A stretch of 64,000 nt of DNA from Lachnospiraceae bacterium (GCA_017473115.1 JAFUNC010000002.1:1-64000), one strand, 5' to 3'; positions 34,289 through 43,909 are shown, counted from the stretch's first letter. Numbers and translations are program-made. The notes: a model not told the origin generated them from the sequence alone.

Positions 34289-34328
34289 AAAAAAACACCC
34301 TTCAAACGTTTATATGGTTTGAAGGGTG
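34289..34328 (-). terminator. Terminator of the class A PBP gene
   Basis: CACCCTTCAAAC (34296-34307) pairs perfectly with GTTTGAAGGGTG (34317-34328). On the minus strand the stem is followed by TTTTTTT, so it ends the PBP transcript. Confidence 0.85.
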
Positions 34329-34346
34329 CCAATCATATTGTGTTAA

Positions 34347-36989
34347 TTATTGTTGTGACTCTGCAGCTGCAGCGGCGGCCTCCCGACGCTGGTGCAATTC
34401 CCAAGACTGTTGTTCGATTAAAGATTCATAATTGGGTAACAGATAAAATTCCACGGTGTGAGGACACATACGAGTGGAAGCACCGCTGGAAATTACATTT
34501 CCGTTGGCGTCTTTGATTTGTGAACCACTTTGAATTGACGGATGTTCAACCAAAGGTAATTCTGCAATCCCTTCAACCTTGAACGGACAGTTTTCACAGG
34601 CAACTAAGCCGCTGTATTCACATATGATACCGTTATAATGCACGTCACAGGCCTCTGTAGGTATTGTGCTTGGTGTAAACAGACCTGTGGTTAAAGTATT
34701 GTCACATAAGCCGGCAATCGGTAATTTACCGGAACGGCTACAAACGGTTGCAGTTACAATACCGTTAGGCATTGCAAATGCCTTATTAGGTAAATCTTCG
34801 TGGATTCTTGACATAACCGCACGCCATAAAGTTTTGGAAAGTGCTTTTTCGTCAGAACTGCGAAGTTTTGCATTATTGTCAAAACCGGTCCATACGGTAG
34901 CTGTGTAGTAAGGAGTATAGCCTGCAAACCAAACATCATTATAACCCTGTGTTGTACCTGTCTTACCGGCAATGGCCATACCGCCGAAATTAACGGAACC
35001 GCCGGTACCTACGGTAACAACGTCTACCATGGCACTGGTCAACATATATGCAGTAGTTTCCTGAATAACACGTCTGCTTTCGGGAACTGTCTTATCGATT
35101 AAAACATTTCCTTCTGCGTCTAAAATTTTGGTATACAATGTAGGTTCGAAATAAACACCGCCGTTAGCAATCGTGGCATAGGCTGCATTCAATTCCATAT
35201 TGGTTACACCGTAAGTCAAACCGCCGAGGGCAGTAGACTGGTTAATGTCGTGGAATACGCGGCCGTCATCTTTGACCTCATGCTCAACAATCGTTGTAAA
35301 ACCGAAACTTTGCAAGTAATCAAATGCAAGTTGAGGGGTAACCTGTGTGATAACTTTAACTGCTATGATATTTAAAGACTGTTCGATACCGTAACGGACG
35401 TTACAGATACCTCTGTATTTTTCGCCGTACCAGTTATTTACCGGTTTCCCGTTGTTGTAATTAAAAGGAGCATCCATATAAACATCGGTTAGGGATACGC
35501 CACAGGCATCAATGGCAGGAGCATAGGCTGCCAATATTTTAAAAGTAGAACCAGGCTGACGTGCTGTGTTGGTTGCACGATTTAAGGTACGGCTACCGGT
35601 TTTTACGCCACGACCGCCGACCATTGCGACTACATAACCTGTGCTTTGGTCCTGAACGGTGATGGATACCTGAGGCTGGATAACCAAACTGATGGTTTCG
35701 GCCCGGACATCATCGCCTTCTTCCATATGGGCGGCTTTGTAGGCTTCAATCGCTTCCATTGCCTCTTCTTCAGAACTGTATAACAAATCAAAGGAAGGAT
35801 TTTGCTCTTTATAATAAGCCTCATACATTTCAGTACTGTGATTTTCCAAATCGCCGTTTGCTTTTTCAATGGTAAGTGCGTAACTCAATAACCATTTGGC
35901 GTTGGCCGGATAATTTTCTTCATTGGTAAAAACTTCATTACAAATACCTTGAATCTGAGGGTCTTGGGTAGTAAAAATACTAAGTCCGCCACTGTACAGC
36001 ATTCGATTGGCCTGTATGGAATCATAACCGCAATATTCCTGCAAGTCTGCTACTACCTGTTCGGTTAATTCATCAACAAAGTAGGTATAAACTGCATTGG
36101 TTACGGTTTCGTTATTGACCTCCTGAATGCGGGCATACACATCATCTGCCAGGGCTTCATCATATTCTTCCTGTGTAATATAACCCTGTTCTTTCATATC
36201 ATTTAAGACTTTCAGACGACGGTCTGCATTGTCTTCCGGATGCGAGATAGGGTTGTACTTGGAAGGATTCTGTGTAATGGCTGCGATAACCGCACATTCG
36301 GAAAGATTCAACTGATATACGGGCTTATTAAAATAGCGCATGGAAGCAGCCTGTACACCTAATGTTCCCTGTCCTAAATTGATAGAGTTCATATATAACT
36401 CTAAAATCTCTTCCTTGGTTAATTTTTTCTCGATTTCAATGGCAAGATACTGTTCCTGAAGTTTACGTTTGATTTTAGCCATATCATCTTCTTCGCCAAC
36501 CCAGCCTTCGAATACGTTATTCTTAAGTAACTGCTGGGTAATGGTACTTGCACCCTGGGTTAATTCGCCGCTTTTTACTGCCTCAAAACCTGCACGAATA
36601 ATACCATAGATATCAATACCGTTATGTTCGTAAAATCGGGAATCTTCAATGGCTACAAAAGCGTCTGCCAAATTCTGAGGGATTTTATCCATCGTAACGT
36701 AACTACGGTTGGAATTCTCTGCAATCAGTTTTGTCATTTCATGACCTTCACTGTCGTAAACCACTGTTGCATATCCCTCGGGAACAACATCCAGAGTAGA
36801 AATGTCCGGGGCAGAGTTGATAATTCCTTTAAACATACCCAGACCGACACATGCAATCAATATGACAGCCGCCAGACTGCTGAAGGAGAGGATCTTTAAA
36901 AAGAATACCTTTCCCATCTTTTTCACTTTTATTTCTTTTGAGTTCAGGGCTTGTTGTTTTTTGCGTACGCCCTTCATACTATAATTCAT
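34347..36989 (-). CDS. Class A penicillin-binding protein (PBP1a type)
   Basis: An 880-residue bifunctional peptidoglycan synthase. A basic cytoplasmic start and one membrane helix (about residues 30-52) precede the GT51 glycosyltransferase domain (about 70-250, with EDSRFYEHNGID carrying the catalytic Glu) and the transpeptidase domain. The active-site Ser is S481 in GSTFK; SLN and KTGTT (the SxN and KTG motifs) follow. It polymerises and cross-links the wall, which probably uses the meso-DAP made by the dap/ddh genes here. The C-terminal tail contains several Cys residues, more than usual for a PBP, and a Gln/Ala-rich end. AGGA lies upstream of the start. Confidence 0.95.
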   Translation of the reverse strand: MNYSMKGVRKKQQALNSKEIKVKKMGKVFFLKILSFSSLAAVILIACVGLGMFKGIINSAPDISTLDVVPEGYATVVYDSEGHEMTKLIAENSNRSYVTMDKIPQNLADAFVAIEDSRFYEHNGIDIYGIIRAGFEAVKSGELTQGASTITQQLLKNNVFEGWVGEEDDMAKIKRKLQEQYLAIEIEKKLTKEEILELYMNSINLGQGTLGVQAASMRYFNKPVYQLNLSECAVIAAITQNPSKYNPISHPEDNADRRLKVLNDMKEQGYITQEEYDEALADDVYARIQEVNNETVTNAVYTYFVDELTEQVVADLQEYCGYDSIQANRMLYSGGLSIFTTQDPQIQGICNEVFTNEENYPANAKWLLSYALTIEKANGDLENHSTEMYEAYYKEQNPSFDLLYSSEEEAMEAIEAYKAAHMEEGDDVRAETISLVIQPQVSITVQDQSTGYVVAMVGGRGVKTGSRTLNRATNTARQPGSTFKILAAYAPAIDACGVSLTDVYMDAPFNYNNGKPVNNWYGEKYRGICNVRYGIEQSLNIIAVKVITQVTPQLAFDYLQSFGFTTIVEHEVKDDGRVFHDINQSTALGGLTYGVTNMELNAAYATIANGGVYFEPTLYTKILDAEGNVLIDKTVPESRRVIQETTAYMLTSAMVDVVTVGTGGSVNFGGMAIAGKTGTTQGYNDVWFAGYTPYYTATVWTGFDNNAKLRSSDEKALSKTLWRAVMSRIHEDLPNKAFAMPNGIVTATVCSRSGKLPIAGLCDNTLTTGLFTPSTIPTEACDVHYNGIICEYSGLVACENCPFKVEGIAELPLVEHPSIQSGSQIKDANGNVISSGASTRMCPHTVEFYLLPNYESLIEQQSWELHQRREAAAAAAESQQ

Positions 36990-37264
36990 ATTATTTTCCT
37001 AACCTTTCAGTTATTGGTGCATATGTATAAAAAGTTAATGCACATAATAATCCATAATACAAAACCATTATACCAAAAAAAGTATGGTAAATAAAGGTTT
37101 TTCTTATATTGTTCACACAAATAATGAGTTTATACCGAAAACATACTTTTTCTTTTGGTATAAACTGTGTTATACTGTAAAAAAGTATTCTTTCTTTTAT
37201 AATAATTTACAGGGTGGATAGCCGGAGAATTATTATTGAAATAAAAGAAAAGGAAATGGATTGT
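36990..37264. other. Divergent intergenic region between PBP and yigZ
   Basis: AT-rich sequence with repeated TATACC/GGTATA pieces (near 37070, 37130 and 37158) and a TATACT box (37171-37176) that may serve yigZ; its -35 is poor. No RNA element is recognised. Confidence 0.4.
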
Positions 37265-37897
37265 ATGAAAATACTTCTTGAGGCCGGAAGTGCAGAAATT
37301 GTAGAGAAAAAATCACGTTTTATTGCAACACTCTGTTCCGTGTCCACACCGGAAGAAGCCCAGGCTTTTATCGAACAGACGAAAAAGAAATATTGGGATG
37401 CAAAGCATAATTGTTCTGCTTATGTAATTGGCAAAGATGCGCAATATACCCGATGTAATGACGATGGGGAACCGGCGCAGACGGCAGGTTTGCCTATGTT
37501 GGAGGTGCTTTTACATTCTGAGGTGCGAAATGTGGCGGTTGTGGTGACACGCTATTTCGGGGGTACGTTGTTGGGAACCGGAGGCTTAATCAGGGCGTAT
37601 GGTCAGACGGTAAAAGAGGCTTTGGCCAATAGTCGCATCGGAGAGGAAGTGGAAGGTTTTCTTTTGACCATAGAAGCGGACTATTCCGATGTGGGAAAAA
37701 TACAATACCTTTTGGCACAGAAGAAGATTACAGTTGTGAATTCTGCTTATGCCCAGACGGTACTCTTTGAGTTACAGATGCAGAAAGACATGTTGCAGGG
37801 TATTATTGATGAACTGGTGGAGACTACTTGCGGCAGAGTGATGATAAAAGAGAAACAGGAATGTACTTTTTTGGCAGAAACTTTACCGAATGATTAG
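37265..37897 (+). CDS. yigZ: YigZ/IMPACT family protein
   Basis: A 210-residue protein of the YigZ (UPF0029/IMPACT) family. The N-terminal domain carries KSRFIA and the signature DDGEPAQTAGLPML (about residues 62-75), then RYFGGTLLGTGGLIRAY; a ferredoxin-like second domain follows. Bacterial members are thought to bind RNA or ribosome-related factors; the role is not settled. I chose ATG 37265, 9 bp after AAAAGGAA, because a GTG at 37214 would add 17 residues that do not belong to the family. Confidence 0.9.
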   Translation: MKILLEAGSAEIVEKKSRFIATLCSVSTPEEAQAFIEQTKKKYWDAKHNCSAYVIGKDAQYTRCNDDGEPAQTAGLPMLEVLLHSEVRNVAVVVTRYFGGTLLGTGGLIRAYGQTVKEALANSRIGEEVEGFLLTIEADYSDVGKIQYLLAQKKITVVNSAYAQTVLFELQMQKDMLQGIIDELVETTCGRVMIKEKQECTFLAETLPND

Positions 37898-37920
37898 ATG
37901 ATAAAAAAAGGGAGAGAACT

Positions 37921-38769
37921 ATGAGTTACGCAGATCAGATATTTATTAATATGTGCAAAGATATTTTGGAAAACGGAACCAGTACGGAAGGCGAAAAAGT
38001 AAGACCGAAGTGGGAGGATGGTACAAGTGCGTATACCATCAAAAAATTCGGTGTGGTAAACCGATATGATTTGTCCAAGGAGTTTCCTCTTATTACGTTG
38101 AGAAAAACTGCATTGAAAAGTGCCACGGATGAAATGTTATGGATTTGGCAGCAGAAATCCAATAATGTAAATGATTTGCATAGTCATATTTGGGATGAAT
38201 GGGCAGATGAAAACGGCTCCATCGGTAAGGCGTACGGATATCAGATGAGTGTCAAACATCAATATAAAGAAGGTATGATGGACCAGGTGGACCGAGTGAT
38301 TTATGATCTGAAAAACAATCCTTTCAGCCGCCGTATTATGACGAATATTTATGTACATCAGGATTTGCATGAAATGAATCTTTATCCTTGTGCGTACAGT
38401 ATGACTTTTAATGTGACCCAGAAACCGGGGGACGACAAACTGACATTGAACGGTATTTTGAATCAGCGTTCTCAGGATGTTTTGGCAGCCAATAACTGGA
38501 ATGTGGTACAATACTCCGTGCTTTTACATATGTTGGCACAGGTATGCGATATGAAGGTGGGAGAATTGGTGCATGTTATTGCAGATGCCCATATTTATGA
38601 CAGACATATTCCCATAATTAAAGAACTGATTGAGCGTCCCACTTATGATGCTCCGACCTTTTGGTTGAATCCTGAAATTAAGGATTTTTATCAGTTTACA
38701 AGACATGATGTTAAGGTTGAAAATTACGTAACCGGACCGCAAATTGAAAATATCCCCATTGCAATATAG
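37921..38769 (+). CDS. thyA: Thymidylate synthase
   Basis: A 282-residue enzyme making dTMP from dUMP with methylenetetrahydrofolate. The catalytic Cys is C157 in LYPCAYSMTF, where the usual PCH is PCA; the nucleotide-binding QRSQDVLAANNWN and the DAHIYDRH segment are present. It is paired with folA about 100 bp downstream, which regenerates tetrahydrofolate. AAGGGAGAG precedes the start. The change after the Cys may be a lineage feature and should not stop activity. Confidence 0.93.
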   Translation: MSYADQIFINMCKDILENGTSTEGEKVRPKWEDGTSAYTIKKFGVVNRYDLSKEFPLITLRKTALKSATDEMLWIWQQKSNNVNDLHSHIWDEWADENGSIGKAYGYQMSVKHQYKEGMMDQVDRVIYDLKNNPFSRRIMTNIYVHQDLHEMNLYPCAYSMTFNVTQKPGDDKLTLNGILNQRSQDVLAANNWNVVQYSVLLHMLAQVCDMKVGELVHVIADAHIYDRHIPIIKELIERPTYDAPTFWLNPEIKDFYQFTRHDVKVENYVTGPQIENIPIAI

Positions 38770-38812
38770 TTATGTAAACTACTGCGATGCGTATAGTTAG
38801 AATTATGTAAAC
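38770..38812. promoter_or_regulatory. Paired TTATGTAAAC motifs before folA
   Basis: Two exact copies of TTATGTAAAC (38770-38779 and 38803-38812), the reverse form of the GTTTACATAA motif seen before several aromatic pathway genes. The function is not known. Confidence 0.4.
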
Positions 38813-38868
38813 TAAATTACTTAAAAAATATATTTGGAGGAAAACCGTAATCAGCGGTATCAGGAAGA

Positions 38869-39357
38869 ATGAAATTAATTGTAGCAGTCGATGAAAATTG
38901 GGGAATCGGATACAAAAATCAGTTGTTGGTAAGAATTCCTTCCGATCAAAGATTTTTTAGGGAAACCACTACCGGAAATGTGGTAGTAATGGGAAGAAAA
39001 ACACTGGAATCCTTTCCCGGCGGAAAGCCGCTAAAAGATCGTGTAAATATTGTATTAACCAAAGAAAACCGTGAGAGTGTTTATGGAGAAGTTATCGTTC
39101 ACAGTGTCGAGGAAGCACTGGAAGAAATAAAGAAGTATTCCGAGGAAATTTTTATTATCGGAGGGGAAACGATTTATCGCCAGTTTCTTCCCTATTGTAA
39201 TGAAGCCTATGTAACAAAGATTGAGTATAAGTATGAAGCGGATGCACATTTTCCGAATTTGGACGAGGATGCCGAATGGAAGATGGTAGAAGAAAGCGAG
39301 GAGCAGACCTATTTTGACATTCCCTATACGTTTACAAAATATCGAAGGGTAAAATAA
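38869..39357 (+). CDS. folA: Dihydrofolate reductase
   Basis: A 162-residue enzyme reducing dihydrofolate to tetrahydrofolate with NADPH. It begins MKLIVAVDENWGIGYKNQ with the Trp of the active-site loop, followed by VVMGRKTLESFP and IIGGETIYRQFLP. It works with thyA just upstream, which consumes methylenetetrahydrofolate. AGGAAG lies close before the start. It is followed by a bidirectional terminator. Confidence 0.95.
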   Translation: MKLIVAVDENWGIGYKNQLLVRIPSDQRFFRETTTGNVVVMGRKTLESFPGGKPLKDRVNIVLTKENRESVYGEVIVHSVEEALEEIKKYSEEIFIIGGETIYRQFLPYCNEAYVTKIEYKYEADAHFPNLDEDAEWKMVEESEEQTYFDIPYTFTKYRRVK

Positions 39358-39404
39358 ACGTAATCAATAATTACCCTGTTCCGTTACTGTAAGAACTAAA
39401 TTTT

Positions 39405-39438
39405 AAGCCGTCCGAATTACTATACATTCGGACGGCTT
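39405..39438. terminator. Bidirectional terminator between folA and the GGDEF gene
   Basis: AAGCCGTCCGAAT (39405-39417) pairs perfectly with 39426-39438; T-rich and A-rich flanks lie between two convergent genes. Confidence 0.8.
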
Positions 39439-39448
39439 TCTGTTTGAT

Positions 39449-40543
39449 TTAATATACCACTTTGTTTCGCCCGCTGTTTTTACCTTCGTAAAGTTTCTGG
39501 TCAGCTTTGGAAATCGTGGATTCAATACCGATAATCTGTGAATATTCTTCCACACCGAAAGTCATTGTGATTTTAATGGCGTGGTCTTTAAATTGGAAGT
39601 TGTACTTTTCAATCTGTAATCGCAGAATTTCAAGCGTAGCATAGGCTTGCTGAATATTCATATTTTCAAAAGTAAATAAAAACTCTTCACCGCCCCAACG
39701 TGCTACCCGGCCTCGACCTTTTACAATGTTTTGAAAAAGTCCGGATAAGGTGGTCAGTATATAATCACCGGTATCATGTCCGTAGTTATCGTTAATTTTT
39801 TTGAAGAAATCCACATCGCCGATTGCAACGCAAAAAGGTGCGCCGACACGGTCGTTGTCATATACCAGTAATTCAAGATGTTCATTCATACTGCGTCGGT
39901 TGGGAAGGCCGGTTAAAGCATCCAAAGATGCCATCTCAATTAATTTCCGGTTAAACTGACGTAACTTTTCTTCTGCGAGATTAAACTTGGTGCAATAACA
40001 ATATGCAATAATACAAAGCATAATGCCATAAAAACAGGCATGTACGGTTTGGAACACAAATGAGAATAATTCACTTACTTCCCTATAAGAAGGTGACATA
40101 TGGGCAAAAATTACCAAAGCCACAAGCAGGGTGAACAGTAATTTCATATAGCGGATTTTCTGCGCCATTTTTATTTCCAAACTGTAAAAAATAATTAAAA
40201 GTGTAACCAAAAGATTCCATTGGAAATTCATCGTCCAACCAGCGACTAAGGTAAAGAAGCATGCGCTGGAAATGGTAACAATATGGAATAAACGCCGCGC
40301 CAGTTTGCTTTGATTATCATAAGAAACAACAAAACAGCCTGCCAATATACCGGAGCAAATCAGTGCGATGAATGCATAGGCATATTGATACAGGAACGCT
40401 AACGAAAGACCGACAAATATGTAATATACAACATATATTAAAGAAAGAACACGTAAAAGAACGACTAAGTCGCCGGCTTCTTTTTCGCCTGTATTAATGT
40501 CCTTGGTTATAAACTTATGCAGTTTACGAAGCAGACGTTTCAT
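39449..40543 (-). CDS. Membrane diguanylate cyclase (GGDEF)
   Basis: A 364-residue protein with about six membrane helices (residues 25-190) and a C-terminal GGDEF domain (about 205-364). The domain starts with DALTGLPNRRSMNEHL, and the active-site motif is intact as RWGGEEFLF, so it should make c-di-GMP. It thus opposes the EAL protein encoded at 12064-14442. The sensor part is a plain multi-helix membrane region without a recognised ligand domain. AAAGGAG precedes the start on the minus strand. Confidence 0.93.
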   Translation of the reverse strand: MKRLLRKLHKFITKDINTGEKEAGDLVVLLRVLSLIYVVYYIFVGLSLAFLYQYAYAFIALICSGILAGCFVVSYDNQSKLARRLFHIVTISSACFFTLVAGWTMNFQWNLLVTLLIIFYSLEIKMAQKIRYMKLLFTLLVALVIFAHMSPSYREVSELFSFVFQTVHACFYGIMLCIIAYCYCTKFNLAEEKLRQFNRKLIEMASLDALTGLPNRRSMNEHLELLVYDNDRVGAPFCVAIGDVDFFKKINDNYGHDTGDYILTTLSGLFQNIVKGRGRVARWGGEEFLFTFENMNIQQAYATLEILRLQIEKYNFQFKDHAIKITMTFGVEEYSQIIGIESTISKADQKLYEGKNSGRNKVVY

Positions 40544-40650
40544 AATGTACTCCTTTCTTTATTACATACAATCCAATCATACCACAATTTTTAACAATAT
40601 TCCACCTAAAAGAAGTTATGAAAAGTAAGAAGAAAGAAGAAACAGAAATA

Positions 40651-40678
40651 TTGACTTTTCGGGTAAGAAGAATATAAT
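40651..40678 (+). promoter_or_regulatory. Promoter of ilvE
   Basis: TTGACT (40651-40656), a 16 bp spacer and TATAAT (40673-40678). The leader of about 65 bases shows no T-box or leader peptide. Confidence 0.65.
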
Positions 40679-40745
40679 AAAAAAATAATGTAATGTATTA
40701 TATAAATTAACATATGAGCGCTTTTTGCACTCGAAGGGAGACAAA

Positions 40746-41813
40746 ATGAACATCAGATATGAATTAACACAGACACCCAAAGAAAAACCCGGAAAAGAGA
40801 ATCCTTTGACATTTGGTACAATTTTTACTGACCATATGTTTGTTATGGATTACAGTGTGGAAAAAGGCTGGAACGACGCAAGAATCGTACCTTATGCACC
40901 TATTTCGTTAGAACCTTCCGCTATGGTTTTCCACTATGGACAGGAAATGTTCGAGGGTATGAAAGCATATAAGTCAGAAGAAGGAAAGGTTTTACTTTTC
41001 AGACCTGACAAGAACATTGAAAGAGCAAACAATACAAACGAAAGAATTTGTATTCCTACTATTCCTGCGGAAGATTTTCTTCAGGCGATCAAGGAACTTG
41101 TAAAAGTAGATCAGGATTGGATTCCCACCAAGCCCGGAACATCTCTTTACATCAGACCTTTTATTATTGCAACAGATCCGTTCCTTGGTGTGCGTCCTTC
41201 TTCTACATATAAGTTTATCATCATCCTTTCACCGGTTGGTGCTTACTATCCTGAAGGACTTAACCCCGTTAAGATTTGGATTGAAGATGAGTATGTAAGA
41301 GCCGTTCGCGGCGGTTTGGGTGAAGCAAAGGCCGGTGCGAACTATGTAGCAAGTTTGAAGGCTCAGGTAAAGGCTCATGACGAAGGCTATTCTCAGGTTC
41401 TCTGGCTTGACGGTGTAGAAAGAAAGTATATCGAAGAAGTTGGTGCGATGAATATCTTCTTTAAGATTAACGGAACCGTAATCACACCTGCATTAAACGG
41501 CAGTATTTTACCCGGTGTAACCAGAAGAAGTTGTATCGAATTATGCCAGTCTTGGGGATATCCTGTAGAAGAAAGAAAGATTTCAGCAGACGAACTCTTT
41601 GACGCAGCGCAGAACGGTACTTTGGAAGAAGTTTGGGGTACCGGTACAGCAGCAGTAATCTCTCCCGTAGGTCACTTAAGAAAAGGTGATGAAGTGGTTC
41701 AGATTCAGGATGGCGGAATCGGTGAATTAAGCCAGAAACTTTATGATACCGTTACAGGTATCCAGTTAGGAAAAATCGAAGGTCCTGAGGGTTGGGTTGT
41801 TGTAGTAGAATAA
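40746..41813 (+). CDS. ilvE: Branched-chain amino acid aminotransferase
   Basis: A 355-residue fold-type IV PLP aminotransferase for the last step of Val, Leu and Ile synthesis. The N-terminal FGTIFTDHMFVMDY and the MFEGMKAY and EEVGAMNIFF segments match the BCAT-II form. ATG 40746 has AAGGGAG 6 bp upstream; a TTG at 40725 is in frame but overlaps the ribosome binding site. It stands alone between its promoter and a GAAA-loop terminator. Confidence 0.95.
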   Translation: MNIRYELTQTPKEKPGKENPLTFGTIFTDHMFVMDYSVEKGWNDARIVPYAPISLEPSAMVFHYGQEMFEGMKAYKSEEGKVLLFRPDKNIERANNTNERICIPTIPAEDFLQAIKELVKVDQDWIPTKPGTSLYIRPFIIATDPFLGVRPSSTYKFIIILSPVGAYYPEGLNPVKIWIEDEYVRAVRGGLGEAKAGANYVASLKAQVKAHDEGYSQVLWLDGVERKYIEEVGAMNIFFKINGTVITPALNGSILPGVTRRSCIELCQSWGYPVEERKISADELFDAAQNGTLEEVWGTGTAAVISPVGHLRKGDEVVQIQDGGIGELSQKLYDTVTGIQLGKIEGPEGWVVVVE

Positions 41814-41846
41814 AAATTTCACTAATATATTACATAATGAAATGAG

Positions 41847-41881
41847 AGACACAGATTGCGAAAGCGGTCTGTGTCTTTTTT
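41847..41881 (+). terminator. Terminator of ilvE with GNRA loop
   Basis: A 13 bp stem (41847-41859 with 41864-41876, two G-T pairs) closed by GAAA and followed by T residues. The 270 bp after it, up to the SSB-like gene, show nothing recognisable. Confidence 0.85.
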
Positions 41882-42151
41882 GATAAAAGATATGAAAAAA
41901 ATGTGAAATCATAAAAAATCGTGGGTATACACATTAAAAGTTCACAAAAAATTGTTACTATTGGGGGAGTATTTTTGAGAAGAATATTGTCATAGAATGT
42001 AAGAGACGGGTGGGACATTGTCGAAATAAGGAGTATTTTTGATGACAATGTTTTGGTATATCAGGTCATTTTGTGCACTTTTAAAACATATATTTATTAG
42101 TGCATGATAGAAAAAATTCTTTTGTAAAGAGACAAAGAAGGGAGAACTAAA

Positions 42152-42796
42152 ATGACAGATAAGGTAATTGAAAACAACCAAGTTGTGATTATGGGTGAAA
42201 TTGTAGGAGAGTTTGCTTACAGTCACTCGATTTACGGAGAGGGATTTTATATGGTAGATGTGCTGGTGACACGCTTAAGCGAATCTGCGGATATTATTCC
42301 TTTGATGGTATCAGAAAGATTACTGGATGTAACAAAAGATTACAGAGGCACCAAAATTATGGTGACGGGACAGTTCCGCTCATACAACAGACATGAGGAG
42401 CGAAAGAACAAACTGGTATTGTCTGTATTTGCCCGTGAAATTGAGTTTATCGAAGAAATCGGTGAGAGCAGTCAGACAAATCAAATCTTTTTGGATGGTT
42501 ATATTTGTAAGGAACCTATTTATCGTAAAACGCCTTTGGGCAGAGAAATTGCGGATCTTTTGTTGGCAGTGAACCGTCCTTACGGAAAATCAGACTACAT
42601 ACCCTGCATCTGCTGGGGAAGAAATGCCCGTTTTGCTTCCGGTTTTGAAGTGGGAACCAGATGTGCTATTTGGGGCAGAATTCAAAGCAGGGAATATGTT
42701 AAGAAAATCTCGGAAACGGAAGCCGAGAAAAGAGTTGCGTACGAAGTGTCGGTAGGTAAATTGGAACAATTGGAAAACGATGAGGTTATTTTATAA
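42152..42796 (+). CDS. SSB-like protein with two OB folds
   Basis: A 214-residue protein that reads as two tandem OB-fold halves: residues about 8-100 (VVIMGEIVGEF...MVTGQFRSY) and about 108-205 (IFLDGYICKEPIYRKTPLGREIADLLLAVNR). The second half carries the usual SSB signature. Canonical SSB has one OB fold and an acidic tail; this one lacks the acidic DDDIPF-type tail, so it is an accessory single-stranded DNA binding protein rather than the main SSB. GGGAG lies before the start. No replication genes are adjacent. Confidence 0.8.
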   Translation: MTDKVIENNQVVIMGEIVGEFAYSHSIYGEGFYMVDVLVTRLSESADIIPLMVSERLLDVTKDYRGTKIMVTGQFRSYNRHEERKNKLVLSVFAREIEFIEEIGESSQTNQIFLDGYICKEPIYRKTPLGREIADLLLAVNRPYGKSDYIPCICWGRNARFASGFEVGTRCAIWGRIQSREYVKKISETEAEKRVAYEVSVGKLEQLENDEVIL

Positions 42797-42848
42797 AAGT
42801 GTGTAACGTTTTTTTAACGAAGGCATACAATTAATATAGGTATTTTTA

Positions 42849-42889
42849 TAACACTGCGCGTTGACATAATCGATGCGTGGTGTTATGAT
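42849..42889 (+). promoter_or_regulatory. dapA promoter inside an inverted repeat
   Basis: TTGACA (42861-42866), a 17 bp spacer and TATGAT (42884-42889). Inverted arms TAACACTGCGC (42849-42859) and GCGTGGTGTTA (42875-42885) surround the -35 box and reach the -10, with two mismatches. This looks like an operator. Confidence 0.65.
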
Positions 42890-42947
42890 TATACGCAGAA
42901 AAATGTCTTTTATATAAGTATATCAGACGAGTCAGGAGGACACTAAT

Positions 42948-43832
42948 ATGTCAGTTTTTACCGGAGCAGGTGTAGCAATTATTACTCCCTTTAAAGAGAA
43001 CGGAGATGTAGATTACGAAAAATTTGCAGAGAATATAGAACTTCAGATTGCCGGCGGAACAGATGCTATTTTGGTTTGCGGAACTACAGGCGAAGCGTCT
43101 ACTTTATCACATGAAGAGCATTTGGATGTAGTTGGATTCTGTGTGAAGCAGGTAGCGGGAAGACTTCCGGTTATTGCAGGAACAGGTTCTAACTGTACTG
43201 CAACTGCTGTTTATTTATCCCAGGAGGCTGAAAAACTCGGTGCTGACGCAGTATTGGTAGTTTCCCCTTATTATAATAAGGCAACCCAGCAGGGCTTATA
43301 TGAGCATTTTAAGATGATTGCGGATTCCATTAAGATTCCGGTAATTCTTTACAATATTCCCGGAAGAACCGGCGTGAATATCCAGCCTAAGACCATCGTA
43401 AGACTTTGTAAGGATGTTGAAAACATTGTAGGTGTAAAAGATGCTACCGGTGATTTGTCACAGACAGCACATCTTCTTGCATTGGCAGACGGATGCGTGG
43501 ATGTTTACAGCGGTAACGACGATCAGATTGTTCCCATGCTTGCATTGGGCGGCAAAGGTGTACTTTCCGTATTATCCAATGTTGCACCCAGACAGACACA
43601 TGAAATCTGTGCGAAGTATTTCGAGGGTGATGTGGAAGGCTCACGCAGGATGCAGTTAGAGGCAATTCCTTTGATTGATGCATTATTCTGCGAAGTAAAT
43701 CCTATCCCTGTAAAGAAGGCTATGAATTTGCTTGGTAACAAGGGTGGCACCGTAAGACGTCCCTTGACAGAGATGGAACCTGAACATGCTAAGGTTTTGG
43801 AAGAGGAAATGAAGAAATACGGTTTAATCTAG
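42948..43832 (+). CDS. dapA: 4-Hydroxy-tetrahydrodipicolinate synthase
   Basis: A 294-residue TIM-barrel aldolase condensing pyruvate with aspartate semialdehyde, the first committed step to DAP and lysine. The CGTTGEAST motif, the tyrosine in LYNIPGRTGVN and the Schiff-base lysine in VGVKDATGDL are visible. CAGGAGG lies before the start. It is followed by a hairpin and then dapB, and its promoter carries an operator-like inverted repeat. Confidence 0.97.
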   Translation: MSVFTGAGVAIITPFKENGDVDYEKFAENIELQIAGGTDAILVCGTTGEASTLSHEEHLDVVGFCVKQVAGRLPVIAGTGSNCTATAVYLSQEAEKLGADAVLVVSPYYNKATQQGLYEHFKMIADSIKIPVILYNIPGRTGVNIQPKTIVRLCKDVENIVGVKDATGDLSQTAHLLALADGCVDVYSGNDDQIVPMLALGGKGVLSVLSNVAPRQTHEICAKYFEGDVEGSRRMQLEAIPLIDALFCEVNPIPVKKAMNLLGNKGGTVRRPLTEMEPEHAKVLEEEMKKYGLI

Positions 43833-43855
43833 GCCGGATTGATACAAGGATAAAC

Positions 43856-43883
43856 AAAAAGGCAGAGGGCTCTCTGCCTTTTT
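43856..43883 (+). terminator. Terminator between dapA and dapB
   Basis: AAAAAGGCAGAG (43856-43867) pairs perfectly with CTCTGCCTTTTT (43872-43883). With dapB only 26 bp downstream on the same strand it may be a partial terminator that sets the dapA:dapB ratio. Confidence 0.8.
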
Positions 43884-43909
43884 ATAAAATATAGTGAGGA
43901 GATAAAAGA

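Noticed and set aside
42797-42947. Lysine riboswitch before dapA
   Set aside because: Only 150 bp upstream and about 58 bases of leader after the promoter; the conserved lysine-riboswitch core cannot fit.
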